A stretch of 64,000 nt of DNA from Phaeobacter gallaeciensis (lineage in GTDB: Bacteria; Pseudomonadota; Alphaproteobacteria; Rhodobacterales; Rhodobacteraceae). Position 1 is the stretch's first letter. The number at the start of each line of letters is the position of its first letter. Of this stretch, positions 45,305 through 55,037 are shown piece after piece. Under the pieces are notes generated by a model, which had not been told where the DNA came from, ran no database searches, and saw nothing but the letters and a program-made list of their open reading frames with translations. The stretch covers positions 124,001 through 188,000 of the forward strand of contig NZ_CP015124.1 in assembly GCF_001678945.1 (NCBI RefSeq). Direction: 5' to 3'. A program made the translations under genes and the position numbers.

Positions 45305-46132
45305 TTAGTCGCGGCTGACCACCAGGCGCAGATGTGATCCACGTTTGGGCGCCTTTTGGCTGGCACCGCCGTCTGCGGTTTCACCCGGTTTTTCTGCATC
45401 CGGCGTGGACTTCAGGGTGCCGCGGTCGGCAAGGGCGCGCGCCTCGTCCAGAATGGACTTTTCGGTCGTGAACCGCTCCTGTGTTTCTGCAAAGCCGGGG
45501 TTCGGCGTATTGATATCTTGCTTCTCTTCGCGCGGCTTGGCCTTGAATTCGCCATCGGTGCTGCCCTGAGAGATGGTCCGCATCTCGATCGAGGACACCG
45601 TGAACCGCTGCGATGTTCCCGTCGGGTTGCCTTCCGAGACGAAAACGCCAAGCGCACGGCTGACATCGCCAAGATCACTGCGCAGCGGCAGCAGCAACAT
45701 CCGTGCCTCACGTCGTCCCCGCAGACGCGAGGGTTCGGTTTGCAGCTCCAGCTCAACGATAGCGGGGGCTTCGAACATGTGCTCCAATGCGGCGCTCAGC
45801 TGTTTGCGGGCATCGGGGGTGAAGAACGCCGTGATCGGCATTCCACGCACTTCCATGCCAGCCATTTCGTTGACCTTCTGACCCGCAAGGCGGAACCGGG
45901 CGATCCCGGGAGCCACACGTTCAAGAATGAAGGTCTGGGACAGGATGTTTTCCAGGCCACGCGGGTCAATCTGCGAGCGGCTGGGAATATCGTCGCCCCG
46001 ACGCAGGGCTGTCCAGTAGGCTTCTGCCTGGCGCATCGCCGACACGGGCGTGTGGCTGCGGAAGTTGTCCATCGGAACCACCTTGTCGTGACCCTTGTTC
46101 TGTCCAGAGCTTTTGCGACCGCCGAAAAACAT
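45305..46132 (-). CDS. PAS_5 domain protein
   Basis: A 275-residue cytoplasmic protein. Residues of about 30-180 form a PAS_5 domain (AYWTALRRGDDIPSRSQIDPRGLE and FRLAGQKVNEMAGMEVRGMP are the family motifs). The rest is a charged, disordered tail. Single-domain PAS_5 proteins such as MopJ of Caulobacter affect motility and cell-cycle signalling, but no such role can be claimed here. A cluster of evenly spaced TTAA sites lies about 50 bases upstream. Confidence 0.85.
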   Translation of the reverse strand: MFFGGRKSSGQNKGHDKVVPMDNFRSHTPVSAMRQAEAYWTALRRGDDIPSRSQIDPRGLENILSQTFILERVAPGIARFRLAGQKVNEMAGMEVRGMPITAFFTPDARKQLSAALEHMFEAPAIVELELQTEPSRLRGRREARMLLLPLRSDLGDVSRALGVFVSEGNPTGTSQRFTVSSIEMRTISQGSTDGEFKAKPREEKQDINTPNPGFAETQERFTTEKSILDEARALADRGTLKSTPDAEKPGETADGGASQKAPKRGSHLRLVVSRD

Positions 46133-46183
46133 GTCCGTGTCCTTTTGCTTGCCGGGAGAATCCCGACTGTCTGCGGCGGCAGG

Positions 46184-46207
46184 TTAAGCTTTCTTAAGAC
46201 TGCTTAA
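46184..46207. promoter_or_regulatory. three TTAA sites at exact 10-bp spacing
   Basis: TTAA occurs at 46184, 46194 and 46204, upstream of the PAS_5 gene. CtrA of alphaproteobacteria binds TTAA-N7-TTAA, an 11-bp period; here the spacer is 6, so this is not a canonical site. The regularity and helical phasing are notable. Confidence 0.35.
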
Positions 46208-46398
46208 CAATATCCGCCCAAATCCTTACTGCTTCATTAATATGGCACAATATGATTCAAATTATGACTATTTCTTCAAGCAATGGTTAACGGGATCCGG
46301 ATAGGCCTTCTATACCAAAGAATAAGGCCCGCATCCGTTGTGCTTATCGGCGCCTTTGTGGCAATGTCGCGCGCAGAAAACGACGAAGGGCTGAGTGT

Positions 46399-47295
46399 AT
46401 GACTGTGAACAGCATGACAGGATTCGCATCCGCGCAAGGGGGCCTTGATGCGCATAGCTGGGGCTGGGAAATCCGGTCGGTCAACGCCAAGGGGCTGGAC
46501 CTGCGCCTGCGCATTCCTGATTGGCTGGAAGGTCTGGAACCCTTTGTCAGATCAACACTTTCCAAATCTCTATCGCGCGGGAATATCTCGCTGACCCTGC
46601 GTTTGACGCGCCGGGAAGAGGGGGGCGGACCACTGCAACTGAACCCGGCGGCACTGACGTCGGTGTTGGAGGCACTGGCGCAGACCGAAGCAGCCGCGCA
46701 GGCGGCGGGAGTGGATCTGAAACCATCGTCGGCATCGGACATTCTAGCCCTGCGCGGGGTGATGGAACACGCGGTAACAGAGGACGACCCGGCGCCGCTG
46801 GTGGCCGCGCTGAAGGACGAATTCTTAACCCTTTTGGCGGGCCTCACCGAAATGCGGCGGACCGAAGGCGCCCAATTGCTTAATGTATTGAAGCGTCAAC
46901 TGGACCAAGTGGAGGCCCTCAGCGCTTCGGCGGCGGCTCTGGCAGAAGAGCGCAAGCCCAGAATCGCGGAAACTCTTAAGACCAATCTTGAACGGGTTCT
47001 GGCGAATTCCGATGGCATGGACCCCGACCGTCTGGCGCAGGAACTAGCGCTGATCGCGGTCAAGGCAGACGTGACCGAGGAAATCGACCGTCTTGCTGCC
47101 CATGTGCGTGCGGCGCGTGAGCTGTTAGAGGCCGGTGGCCCGATAGGGCGCAAGCTGGATTTCCTGATGCAGGAGTTCAACCGCGAGGCCAATACCCTGT
47201 GCTCCAAGGCGCAAAGCAGCGATCTGACCGCTGTCGGGCTTGAGCTGAAGGCGATAATAGATCAGATGCGCGAGCAAGTGCAGAACATCGAATGA
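46399..47295 (+). CDS. yicC: YicC-family endoribonuclease/stress protein
   Basis: A 298-residue protein of the YicC/YloC family. It begins with VNSMTGFASAQG, the family's N-terminal motif, and ends with the C-terminal DUF1732 domain (about residues 205-298) containing RKLDFLMQEFNREANTLCSKA. YicC proteins are endoribonucleases or modulators of small-RNA decay. It is followed after 31 bases by gmk, the usual alphaproteobacterial arrangement. Confidence 0.95.
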   Translation: MTVNSMTGFASAQGGLDAHSWGWEIRSVNAKGLDLRLRIPDWLEGLEPFVRSTLSKSLSRGNISLTLRLTRREEGGGPLQLNPAALTSVLEALAQTEAAAQAAGVDLKPSSASDILALRGVMEHAVTEDDPAPLVAALKDEFLTLLAGLTEMRRTEGAQLLNVLKRQLDQVEALSASAAALAEERKPRIAETLKTNLERVLANSDGMDPDRLAQELALIAVKADVTEEIDRLAAHVRAARELLEAGGPIGRKLDFLMQEFNREANTLCSKAQSSDLTAVGLELKAIIDQMREQVQNIE

Positions 47296-47326
47296 CCCAG
47301 ACCATAGAATTTGAGGAGAGCAGCTG

Positions 47327-47968
47327 ATGGCTGATCGGCGAGGCCTATTGATCATCCTGTCGTCGCCATCCGGCGCAGGCAAATCCACTTTGGCGAAACG
47401 GCTGCGGAGCTGGGACGACAGCATCCGGTTCTCGGTCTCTGCCACCACCCGTGCCCCGCGCGAGGGCGAGGTCGACGGTCAGGATTACCACTTCAGCACG
47501 GTGGATGAATTCAAAGCCGCCGTCACCGAAGGCGAGATGCTGGAACACGCGCATGTCTTCGGCAACTTCTACGGCTCTCCCAAGGGGCCGGTGCGGGCGG
47601 CGATCAACGCGGGTCAGGATGTGCTGTTTGACATCGACTGGCAGGGTGCGCAGCAGATCCGCAATTCGGACCTTGGCCAGCACACGCTGTCGATCTTTCT
47701 CTTGCCGCCCTCGATCCACGAGCTGCGCCGCCGACTGGAAAGCCGCGGTCAGGACGATGCCGACACCATCAAGCGGCGGATGGAGAAAAGCTGGGACGAA
47801 ATCAGCCACTGGGGCAGCTATGACCATGTGCTGATCAACGACGATCTGGACACCACCGAGCAAGCGCTGCGCACCATCATTACCGCGACTCGTCTGCGCC
47901 GGATTCAGCAACCGCATCTGGTGGATCACGTGCGCGGTCTGCAAGCAGAGTTTGAGGAAATGTCATGA
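47327..47968 (+). CDS. gmk: guanylate kinase
   Basis: A 213-residue enzyme that phosphorylates GMP to GDP with ATP. It has the P-loop [10 protein letters not shown] and the GMP-binding segment [22 protein letters not shown] with its conserved arginine and tyrosine. GFYGSP-like loop residues ([11 protein letters not shown]) follow. The stop overlaps the next gene by four bases (ATGA). Confidence 0.97.
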   Translation: MADRRGLLIILSSPSGAGKSTLAKRLRSWDDSIRFSVSATTRAPREGEVDGQDYHFSTVDEFKAAVTEGEMLEHAHVFGNFYGSPKGPVRAAINAGQDVLFDIDWQGAQQIRNSDLGQHTLSIFLLPPSIHELRRRLESRGQDDADTIKRRMEKSWDEISHWGSYDHVLINDDLDTTEQALRTIITATRLRRIQQPHLVDHVRGLQAEFEEMS

Positions 47969-48489
47969 CCCTTTACGCCCTTGGAGCAGACAAGCCCGAG
48001 ATCCACGAAGATACCTGGGTTGCCCCCGATGCCAACCTGGTCGGCAAGGTGGTGATGGAGGCCGGATCTTCGGTCTGGTTCGGCTGCACCATCCGCGCCG
48101 ACCACGAAGAGATCCGCATCGGCGAAGGATCAAATGTGCAGGAGAACGTCGTCATGCATATTGACGCTGGGTTCCCATTGAGCATCGGCAAGAATTGCAC
48201 CATCGGTCACAAGGTAATGCTGCATGGCTGCACCATCGGCGAAAACTCCCTGATCGGGATGGGCGCGACCGTGTTGAACGGCGCCAAGATCGGCAAGAAC
48301 TGCCTGATCGGGGCAGGTGCGCTGATCACCGAGAACAAGGAAATTCCCGATGGCTCCCTGGTCATGGGCGCTCCGGGCAAGGTTGTGCGTCAGGTAGATG
48401 AGGCAACAATCGAAAAGCTGAAGTGGAGCGCGCTCCATTACCAGGACAACATGCGCCGCTTTCGTGAAGAACTGCAAAAGGTCGACTAA
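47965..48489 (+). CDS. gamma-class carbonic anhydrase-like hexapeptide protein
   Basis: A 174-residue left-handed beta-helix protein of the gamma-carbonic anhydrase (YrdA/CaiE) family. It carries the three metal-binding histidine positions of the family in the segments [22 protein letters not shown] and [15 protein letters not shown]. It would form a trimer, with a zinc or iron site between subunits. It is co-translated with gmk by overlap; whether it is catalytically active is not proven by sequence. Confidence 0.9.
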   Translation: MTLYALGADKPEIHEDTWVAPDANLVGKVVMEAGSSVWFGCTIRADHEEIRIGEGSNVQENVVMHIDAGFPLSIGKNCTIGHKVMLHGCTIGENSLIGMGATVLNGAKIGKNCLIGAGALITENKEIPDGSLVMGAPGKVVRQVDEATIEKLKWSALHYQDNMRRFREELQKVD

Positions 48490-49674
48490 ATGAGAAATTC
48501 CAAAGGCTCGCTGATGCGGCCCGATCCGCTTCCCCATAGTGCCAGCCATCCGGTCGTGACGCCGCTCAGCCCCTCGGTGGTTTACGCCAGCGAAACCCCT
48601 GATGCGCTGGATGACCAGTATGAAGGCCGCGTGCACGGCTATACCTATTCCCGTGAAGGACATCCGAACGCGGATGTGGTGGCCAAACGTCTGGATGCGA
48701 TGGAAGGCATGTCGGGCGGGGTTGTCACCGGTTCGGGCATGGCAGCGGTTTCTGCGGTTCTGCTGGGGCTGACAAAGACCGGCGATCACGTGATCGGCGG
48801 CAACCAGCTTTATGGCCGCTCGCTGCGCCTGATGAAGGAAGACCTGCCGCGTCTGGGGATCGAAACCAGCCTTGCCGATCCGGCGGATATTGCGGCCGTG
48901 CGTGCTGCGATCCGTCCGGAAACCAAGATGATCCTGGTCGAAACCGTGTCGAACCCGACGCTGGCGGTCGCGGATATCGACGGGCTGTCCGCCCTGTGCA
49001 AGGAAACCGGGATTCTGCTGGTGGTGGACAATACCTTTACCACGCCGCGCGGGTTTCAGCCGTTCGACCACGGCGCTGATATCGTCATCCATTCGATCAC
49101 CAAACTGCTGGCGGGCCATTCGGATGTGATGCTGGGCTATGTGGTGGCACGCGATCCGGCGCTGAATGAACGGCTCAGCGTGTTTTCCGTCACCACCGGC
49201 ATGACTCCCAGCCCGTTTGATTGCTGGCTGGCCGAGCGCGGCATGCTGTCCTTTGAGCTGCGGTTCGAGCGCAGCCAGGCCACGGCGGCGGCGCTGGCCG
49301 ATCATCTGGCCGGGATGCCGGGTGTTAAGCGCGTGATCTACCCGACGCGTAAGGATCACCCGGATCATGACCGCGCCATGGATCTGCTTAAGGGGCAGGG
49401 CTGCAATATGGTCAGCTTTGAACTCGAAGGCGGCCGGGCCGCGGCCAACGCATTTACCCGCGCGGCGGACGGGCTGAACTTTGCCCCGACGCTGGGTGAT
49501 GTGGGCACCACACTGTCGCATCCGGCCTCCTCGTCGCACCGGGCCCTGACGCCAGAAGAACGCGCGGGCCTCGGCCTCAGCGAAGGGTTCTTCCGGGTGT
49601 CGGTTGGTCTGGAGGATCCGGCGGCGCTGCTGGCGGTGTTCTCCGAGGCGGTCGCGGCGGCAGCGGCGTCATAA
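48490..49674 (+). CDS. PLP-dependent trans-sulfuration enzyme (cystathionine lyase/synthase family)
   Basis: A 394-residue Cys/Met metabolism PLP enzyme. The Schiff-base lysine is K205 in HSITKLLAGHSDVMLG, and the substrate loop VETVSNPTLAVADI and the RVHGYTYSREGHPN motif are present. Members include cystathionine gamma-synthase, cystathionine beta- and gamma-lyase and methionine gamma-lyase, which cannot be told apart by eye. The ATG directly follows the stop of the carbonic anhydrase gene. An alternative start lies eight codons later at 48514. Confidence 0.9.
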   Translation: MRNSKGSLMRPDPLPHSASHPVVTPLSPSVVYASETPDALDDQYEGRVHGYTYSREGHPNADVVAKRLDAMEGMSGGVVTGSGMAAVSAVLLGLTKTGDHVIGGNQLYGRSLRLMKEDLPRLGIETSLADPADIAAVRAAIRPETKMILVETVSNPTLAVADIDGLSALCKETGILLVVDNTFTTPRGFQPFDHGADIVIHSITKLLAGHSDVMLGYVVARDPALNERLSVFSVTTGMTPSPFDCWLAERGMLSFELRFERSQATAAALADHLAGMPGVKRVIYPTRKDHPDHDRAMDLLKGQGCNMVSFELEGGRAAANAFTRAADGLNFAPTLGDVGTTLSHPASSSHRALTPEERAGLGLSEGFFRVSVGLEDPAALLAVFSEAVAAAAAS

Positions 49675-49736
49675 TAAAACCGTTACATTGGAAAGGTACA
49701 CGGGCCGAACCGCCATCCAAAAGGGGCCAAAGTGCC

Positions 49737-50777
49737 ATGACGCAAGAGCTGATCGAAGGGTTTCTCGAAGCCATCCCGCTGCCTGCGGTGCTGGTAGATC
49801 AGACCGAACGCTTCATCGGTGCCAATGCGGCCGGTACCACCCTTTTGGGGCAGCAACTGAAGGGGCGGCACTTCGCCACCATCCTGCGCCAGCCCGGCGT
49901 CACCGCTGCAATCGAAGCCTGTCTGCAGGACAAATCTGCGCGCACCGCCCGACATCTGTCCAATGACGGCGCGCAGGACACCACATTCGAGGTGAGCCTG
50001 CGCTACGTCCCCGGCATCGGCGCCGTCAATGGCGGCGCCGTACTGTTGTGTTTCACCGACGTGACCGAGCGCGAACAGGCTGGCCAGATGCGCCGCGATT
50101 TCGTCGCCAACGTCAGCCATGAATTACGCACGCCGTTGACCGCGCTGATGGGGTTTATCGAAACCCTGCGCGGCGCCGCCCGCGACGATCCGGCGGCCCG
50201 TGATCGCTTCCTCGCGATCATGGAAGGGGAAGCCAGCCGGATGAACCGTCTGGTCGGCGATCTTCTGTCCCTTAACCGCGTCGAGAGCGCGGAGCGGGTG
50301 CGGCCAAAAGAAAAACTGGACCTTACGGCGCATCTGACATCCACCCTGAAATCCATGCAGCCGCTGGCTGAGGCCGGCAATGTCGCCCTGTCGCTTGAGG
50401 CGCCCGACGAGCCGGTGCATGTCACCGGCGATTCCGATCAGCTGCAACAGGTCTTCACCAACCTGATTGAAAACGCCATCAAATACGGTGGCGATCAGGT
50501 GCGCGTGGTGCTGACGCCGATGGAGCGGGATCCGGCCCTGCGCGCCCCGGCGGCCCGCATCCAGGTGATCGACAATGGTCCGGGTATCGATCCGGTGCAT
50601 CTGCCACGCCTGACCGAGCGTTTCTACCGCGCCGACAGCCATCGCTCGCGGGAGCTGGGCGGTACCGGTCTGGGTCTGGCAATCGTCAAACACATCATCA
50701 ACCGGCACCGGGGCCGACTGAGGGTCGAAAGCGATCTTGGGGCAGGGGCATCCTTTACAGTGATCCTGCCGCAGTAA
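49737..50777 (+). CDS. phoR: phosphate regulon sensor histidine kinase PhoR-like
   Basis: A 346-residue histidine kinase. A PAS domain occupies about residues 8-110, followed by the dimerisation helix with phosphorylated H128 in FVANVSHELRTPL and a complete HATPase_c domain (N box NLIENAIKYGG, G1 DNGPGID, G2 GGTGLGLAI). No membrane segment precedes the PAS domain, so the protein should be soluble and attached to the membrane only through partners such as PhoU/PstB. It lies upstream of the whole pst-phoU-phoB cluster and would phosphorylate PhoB. Confidence 0.92.
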   Translation: MTQELIEGFLEAIPLPAVLVDQTERFIGANAAGTTLLGQQLKGRHFATILRQPGVTAAIEACLQDKSARTARHLSNDGAQDTTFEVSLRYVPGIGAVNGGAVLLCFTDVTEREQAGQMRRDFVANVSHELRTPLTALMGFIETLRGAARDDPAARDRFLAIMEGEASRMNRLVGDLLSLNRVESAERVRPKEKLDLTAHLTSTLKSMQPLAEAGNVALSLEAPDEPVHVTGDSDQLQQVFTNLIENAIKYGGDQVRVVLTPMERDPALRAPAARIQVIDNGPGIDPVHLPRLTERFYRADSHRSRELGGTGLGLAIVKHIINRHRGRLRVESDLGAGASFTVILPQ

Positions 50778-50880
50778 CCTTTCTGCGCCACTATCCGCTT
50801 CCGAAAAACGAAGGGTATGAACGCCTCCTTGCGGATTGCACAGGGGGCGTATGGGCGCCGTGAACCAGTAGGATAAGGTT

Positions 50881-50942
50881 TTTGTCACAATTTCCGTCAC
50901 AATCCGGCGATTGTCATATGCCTGTTACATACCTGTCACAAA
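50881..50942 (+). promoter_or_regulatory. Pho boxes upstream of pstS
   Basis: Three TGTCAT/TGTTAC/TGTCAC half-sites sit with their GT at 50913, 50924 and 50935, an exact 11-bp period that matches PhoB direct repeats. Two further TGTCAC/CGTCAC half-sites lie upstream with GT at 50884 and 50896, a 12-bp spacing. They lie 80-140 bases before pstS and predict strong PhoB activation under phosphate limitation. Confidence 0.85.
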
Positions 50943-51024
50943 AGCCACATGACCGCCCTTTAGCAGGAGGCCAAGATCATCGTGGGGGTGATCGTGAACC
51001 TTCTAACACCTCATGGAGACTGAA

Positions 51025-52080
51025 ATGTCCTTTGTGAAACTTTCCGCATCCGCCCTGGCAATCGCTGCCGTTTCGGCCACCGCTGCCGCCGCACGTGATC
51101 AGGTGCAGGTTGCCGGCTCCTCGACCGTGCTGCCCTATGCCTCGATCGTTGCCGAAGCCTTTGGCGAAAACTTCGACTTCCCGACACCGGTTGTTGAATC
51201 CGGCGGTTCTTCGGCCGGTCTCAAGCGTTTCTGCGAAGGTGTTGGCGAAAACACCATCGACGTTGCAAACGCATCGCGCAAAATCAAAGACAAAGAAATC
51301 AAGGCCTGTGCCGAAGCTGGTGTCACCGACATCATCGAAGTGCGTATCGGTTATGACGGCATCGTCTTTGCCTCTGACATCAACGGCAACGGTTTCGAAT
51401 TCACCCCGACCGACTGGTACCTGGCTCTGTCCGACGAAATCATGGTCGACGGCAAAATGGTTGCCAACCCGAACAAAACCTGGGCCGACGTGAACCCGGC
51501 CTTCCCGGCGCAGCCGATCCAGGCCTTCATCCCCGGCACCAAGCACGGCACCCGTGAAGTCTTCGAAGACAAGGTGATCCTGGCAGGCTGCGAAGCCACC
51601 GGCGCATTCGAGCACATCTTGGTCGGCGCCGAAGGCGACAGCGACAAAGCCAAGAAGAAAGCAGCCGAGAAAGCCTGTATCTCCCTGCGCACCGATGGCG
51701 TCTCCGTGGACATCGACGGTGACTACACCGAGACTCTGGCCCGCATCGAGAGCAACAAAGACGGTATCGGCGTCTTTGGTCTGGCCTTCTACGAGAACAA
51801 CACCGACAAACTGCAGGTCGCAACCATGTCCGGTATCGTTCCCTCGACCGAAAGCATCGCAACCGGCGAATACCCGGTCTCGCGCCCGCTGTTCTTCTAC
51901 GTGAAGAAAGCCCACATCGGCGTGATCCCCGGCCTGAAAGAATATGCTGAATTCTTCATCGCAGACGAAGTTGCAGGCCCCGACGGCCCGCTGGCCGAAT
52001 ACGGTCTGGTTGCAGACCCGGAACTGGCGAAAACCCAGGAAGCGGTTGCAAACGAAGACGTAATGGGCGGAAACTCCTAA
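51025..52080 (+). CDS. pstS: phosphate ABC transporter substrate-binding protein PstS
   Basis: A 351-residue periplasmic phosphate receptor. A signal peptide ending in AAAA leads to RDQVQVAGSSTVLPYA, whose serine/threonine residues bind phosphate. The GGSSAGLKRFCEG segment is the second binding loop. GGAG lies six bases before the ATG at 51025, whereas the in-frame ATG at 51013 overlaps the site. Pho boxes precede it, and a tight hairpin follows before pstC. Confidence 0.96.
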   Translation: MSFVKLSASALAIAAVSATAAAARDQVQVAGSSTVLPYASIVAEAFGENFDFPTPVVESGGSSAGLKRFCEGVGENTIDVANASRKIKDKEIKACAEAGVTDIIEVRIGYDGIVFASDINGNGFEFTPTDWYLALSDEIMVDGKMVANPNKTWADVNPAFPAQPIQAFIPGTKHGTREVFEDKVILAGCEATGAFEHILVGAEGDSDKAKKKAAEKACISLRTDGVSVDIDGDYTETLARIESNKDGIGVFGLAFYENNTDKLQVATMSGIVPSTESIATGEYPVSRPLFFYVKKAHIGVIPGLKEYAEFFIADEVAGPDGPLAEYGLVADPELAKTQEAVANEDVMGGNS

Positions 52081-52103
52081 TCATTCCCCCGCTGATCTGA
52101 TTT

Positions 52104-52126
52104 GGCCGGGGGACGTTCCCCCGGCC
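52104..52126 (+). terminator. stem-loop between pstS and pstC
   Basis: A 10-bp perfect stem (GGCCGGGGGA with TCCCCCGGCC) with a 3-nt loop lies in the pstS-pstC gap. There is no T run, so it more likely stabilises the pstS message or attenuates downstream genes than fully terminates. Confidence 0.6.
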
Positions 52127-52183
52127 ATTTCTCTGTCCAATCGGACACCCTGAATTTTAATCCGCCACCAAACGGAGCCTTTG

Positions 52184-53662
52184 ATGCCGACGTTCTGGCT
52201 TGTTGTTCTACTCTGTGTCATCGCGGCCGCCGGATATGTTCTGGGCCGTCGCCGCGCGCTTGCTTCGGCCGGTGGTGACCCGCGCCTGCTGCATTCCCTG
52301 CCGAGCTACTACGGCTCTCATGTGGGGTTGAGCGCACTGATCCCCTCTTTGGCGGCTCTGGTGATCTGGCTATTGGCGCAGCCGATGCTGATCGAAAACC
52401 GGGTGTCCTCCATGATCCCTGCGGATCTGGTGCCGGAAAATGCTTCGCTCAGCCTCGTGATGAGTGATGTGCGCCGGGTGGCCGAAGGGCTGGATCTGGC
52501 GGTTGAGCAGGGCGCGCTGAGCGCCCGTGAAGTGCGCGAATTTGACAGCGAGACCGGCGACCTGAGGGGCATTCTGGGGGAGGTTGGCGTCGCGCTTGGC
52601 GCTGATGTGCGTCCCGAAGTTCTGGACGCCGCGCGCGCCTACCGGGGGCTGTCGCACACAGGCCGCACGGCAATGACCGTCGCGGTCCTCCTGCTGGCGC
52701 TTGGCGGCTTTGGGCTGGCATATCGCAAGTCGGACAAGGATTTCCGCGCCCGCAACGTGGTGGAGCGGGTTGTCATGGCGCTGCTGATCCTGGCAGCCTC
52801 TCTGGCGATCCTGACCACGATCGGCATCGTTCTGTCGATGCTGTTTGAAACCAAGAATTTCTTTGGGCTGCATTCCTGGACCGATTTCTTCTTTGGGACC
52901 ACCTGGGCGCCGAATTTTCGCGGTGACAGCGAATTGTCGATCCTGCCGCTTCTGTGGGGCACGCTTTACATTTCTTTCATCGCGCTGCTGGTGGCAGTGC
53001 CGGTGGGGTTGTTCGCAGCGATCTACCTGTCGGAATACGCCGGCCCAGCAGTGCGCGCCTTTGCCAAGCCGCTCCTGGAGATCCTCGCAGGTATCCCGAC
53101 CATTGTTTATGGTCTCTTCGCCCTGTTGACTGTCGGCCCCTTGCTGGTGCGCTTCTTCGGTCAGGGCGAAAACGGCGTGCTGGGTGTCGAATGGATGAGC
53201 GGTGCCACCTCGGTTCTGACGGCTGGGTTGGTCATGGGCATCATGCTGATCCCCTTTGTCTCGTCACTGTCCGATGACATCATCAACGCGGTGCCGCAAT
53301 CGATGCGCGATGGCTCGCTTGGCCTTGGCGCCACCAAATCTGAAACCGTGCGCCAGGTGGTTCTGCCGGCCGCATTGCCGGGCATCGTCGGCGCCGTGCT
53401 GCTGGCGGCCTCGCGCGCGATCGGAGAAACCATGATCGTGGTCATGGGGGCAGGGGCGATTGCCAAATTCTCGCTCAACCCGCTGGAATCAATGACCACC
53501 ATCACCACCCGCATCGTCAGCCAGCTGACCGGCGACACCGATTTCGCTAGCCCGGAAACGCTGGTCGCCTTCGCTCTGGGCCTGACCCTCTTTGTTCTGA
53601 CGCTGGGGCTCAATGTTCTGGCCCTTTATATCGTGCGCAAATACCGGGAGCAGTACGACTAA
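52184..53662 (+). CDS. pstC: phosphate ABC transporter permease PstC
   Basis: A 492-residue inner-membrane permease, larger than the E. coli protein of about 320 residues. Two N-terminal helices and a roughly 100-residue intervening soluble region precede the MetI-like core. The core includes the EAA-type loop SMRDGSLGLGATKSETVRQVVLPAALPGI that contacts PstB. GGAG lies six bases before the ATG at 52184. It overlaps pstA by one base (TAATG). Confidence 0.94.
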   Translation: MPTFWLVVLLCVIAAAGYVLGRRRALASAGGDPRLLHSLPSYYGSHVGLSALIPSLAALVIWLLAQPMLIENRVSSMIPADLVPENASLSLVMSDVRRVAEGLDLAVEQGALSAREVREFDSETGDLRGILGEVGVALGADVRPEVLDAARAYRGLSHTGRTAMTVAVLLLALGGFGLAYRKSDKDFRARNVVERVVMALLILAASLAILTTIGIVLSMLFETKNFFGLHSWTDFFFGTTWAPNFRGDSELSILPLLWGTLYISFIALLVAVPVGLFAAIYLSEYAGPAVRAFAKPLLEILAGIPTIVYGLFALLTVGPLLVRFFGQGENGVLGVEWMSGATSVLTAGLVMGIMLIPFVSSLSDDIINAVPQSMRDGSLGLGATKSETVRQVVLPAALPGIVGAVLLAASRAIGETMIVVMGAGAIAKFSLNPLESMTTITTRIVSQLTGDTDFASPETLVAFALGLTLFVLTLGLNVLALYIVRKYREQYD

Positions 53663-55026
53663 TGACCGATATCAGTCACACCTCCGGCGGCTCTGGCGGG
53701 CCGCAGGCGACCAAGGGCGGATCGCTCCTGTCGCAAAGCCCCCGCACCCGCAAACGCAACGCCGCTGAGACCCGGTTCAAGGCCTATGGCATTGCGGCCA
53801 TCCTTGTGGGCCTGATGATGCTGGCCGTCCTGGTCACCACCATCGTGGGCCGCGGCGCGGGCGCCTTTCAGCAGACCTTTGTCACGCTGAACGTGGAACT
53901 GTTGGAAAGCAAACTCGACAAGAAGGGCAACCGCAATATCGAGGACATCAAGAAGGTCACCACCTTTGGCTATGCCCCGCTGGTCAAGGGCGCGATGCAG
54001 GACATGATCGACGCGCGCGGCATCGAAACCGGGCTCAAGTCCAAGGACATGGCCGGCCTTCTGTCTAAGAACGCCGTCGCCCAGCTGCGGGCCTTTGTGA
54101 TCGAAAACCCCGATCAGATCGGACAGACGGTCGAGTTCCGCTTCCTCGCGCAAAGCCGCGTTGATGGTTACCTAAAAGGGCGCGTCAGCCGTGACAGTAT
54201 TGAGAACGACAAGAACATCTCGGCTGTGCAGCTGGATCTGGTCGATGCGCTGGTCGCCGAAGGCGTGATCAAGAAGACCTTCAACATCGATTTCATCATC
54301 GGGGCGGATGCCTCGGACCAACGCCCGGAGGCCGCCGGCATCGGCGTGTCGATGATGGGCTCCCTGTTCATGATGCTGGTGGTGCTGGCGCTGGCGCTGC
54401 CCATTGGGGTTGCCGCCTCGATCTACCTTGAGGAATTCGCACCCAAGAACTGGCTGACCGATGTGATCGAGGTGAATATCTCGAACCTCGCCGCTGTGCC
54501 GTCCATTGTGTTCGGTATCCTGGGCCTCGCGGTGTTCATCAACTACATGCACCTGCCGATGTCGGCGCCGCTGGTGGGTGGTTTGGTGCTGACGCTGATG
54601 ACCCTGCCAACCATCATCATCTCGACCCGCGCGGCGTTGAAGGCGGTGCCGCCGTCGATCCGCGATGCGGCGCTGGGTGTGGGCGCTTCGAAAATGCAGG
54701 CAGTGTTCCACCACGTGCTGCCGCTGGCCGCGCCCGGCATCCTGACCGGCACCATCATCGGCCTGGCGCAGGCACTGGGTGAAACCGCGCCGCTCTTGCT
54801 GATCGGCATGGTGGGCTTCATTGCCTCCAACGCGCCGGAAACCCTGGCCGATGGTCTGCTGGCGCCGAACTCGGCCATGCCCGCGCAGATCTATGAATGG
54901 GCCAAACGCGCCGACCCGGCCTTTTACGAGAGGGCCTGGGGCGGCATCATTATCCTTTTGGTTTTCCTCGTAACCATGAATACGGTGGCCGTGATCCTGC
55001 GCCGCCGCTTTGAACGCCGCTGGTAG
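53662..55026 (+). CDS. pstA: phosphate ABC transporter permease PstA with DUF3333-type N-terminal domain
   Basis: A 454-residue permease. After the first helix (about residues 40-60) comes an extracytoplasmic region of about 160 residues of the DUF3333 type, and then the MetI-like core with the EAA loop [29 protein letters not shown]. The extended form is usual in alphaproteobacteria. It is translationally coupled to pstC, with pstB following 11 bases later. Confidence 0.94.
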   Translation: MTDISHTSGGSGGPQATKGGSLLSQSPRTRKRNAAETRFKAYGIAAILVGLMMLAVLVTTIVGRGAGAFQQTFVTLNVELLESKLDKKGNRNIEDIKKVTTFGYAPLVKGAMQDMIDARGIETGLKSKDMAGLLSKNAVAQLRAFVIENPDQIGQTVEFRFLAQSRVDGYLKGRVSRDSIENDKNISAVQLDLVDALVAEGVIKKTFNIDFIIGADASDQRPEAAGIGVSMMGSLFMMLVVLALALPIGVAASIYLEEFAPKNWLTDVIEVNISNLAAVPSIVFGILGLAVFINYMHLPMSAPLVGGLVLTLMTLPTIIISTRAALKAVPPSIRDAALGVGASKMQAVFHHVLPLAAPGILTGTIIGLAQALGETAPLLLIGMVGFIASNAPETLADGLLAPNSAMPAQIYEWAKRADPAFYERAWGGIIILLVFLVTMNTVAVILRRRFERRW

Positions 55027-55037
55027 GGGGCACCGAT

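Noticed and set aside
46184-46207. A canonical CtrA box
   Set aside because: The spacing between TTAA half-sites is 6 rather than 7, so it is listed only as an unexplained repeat.
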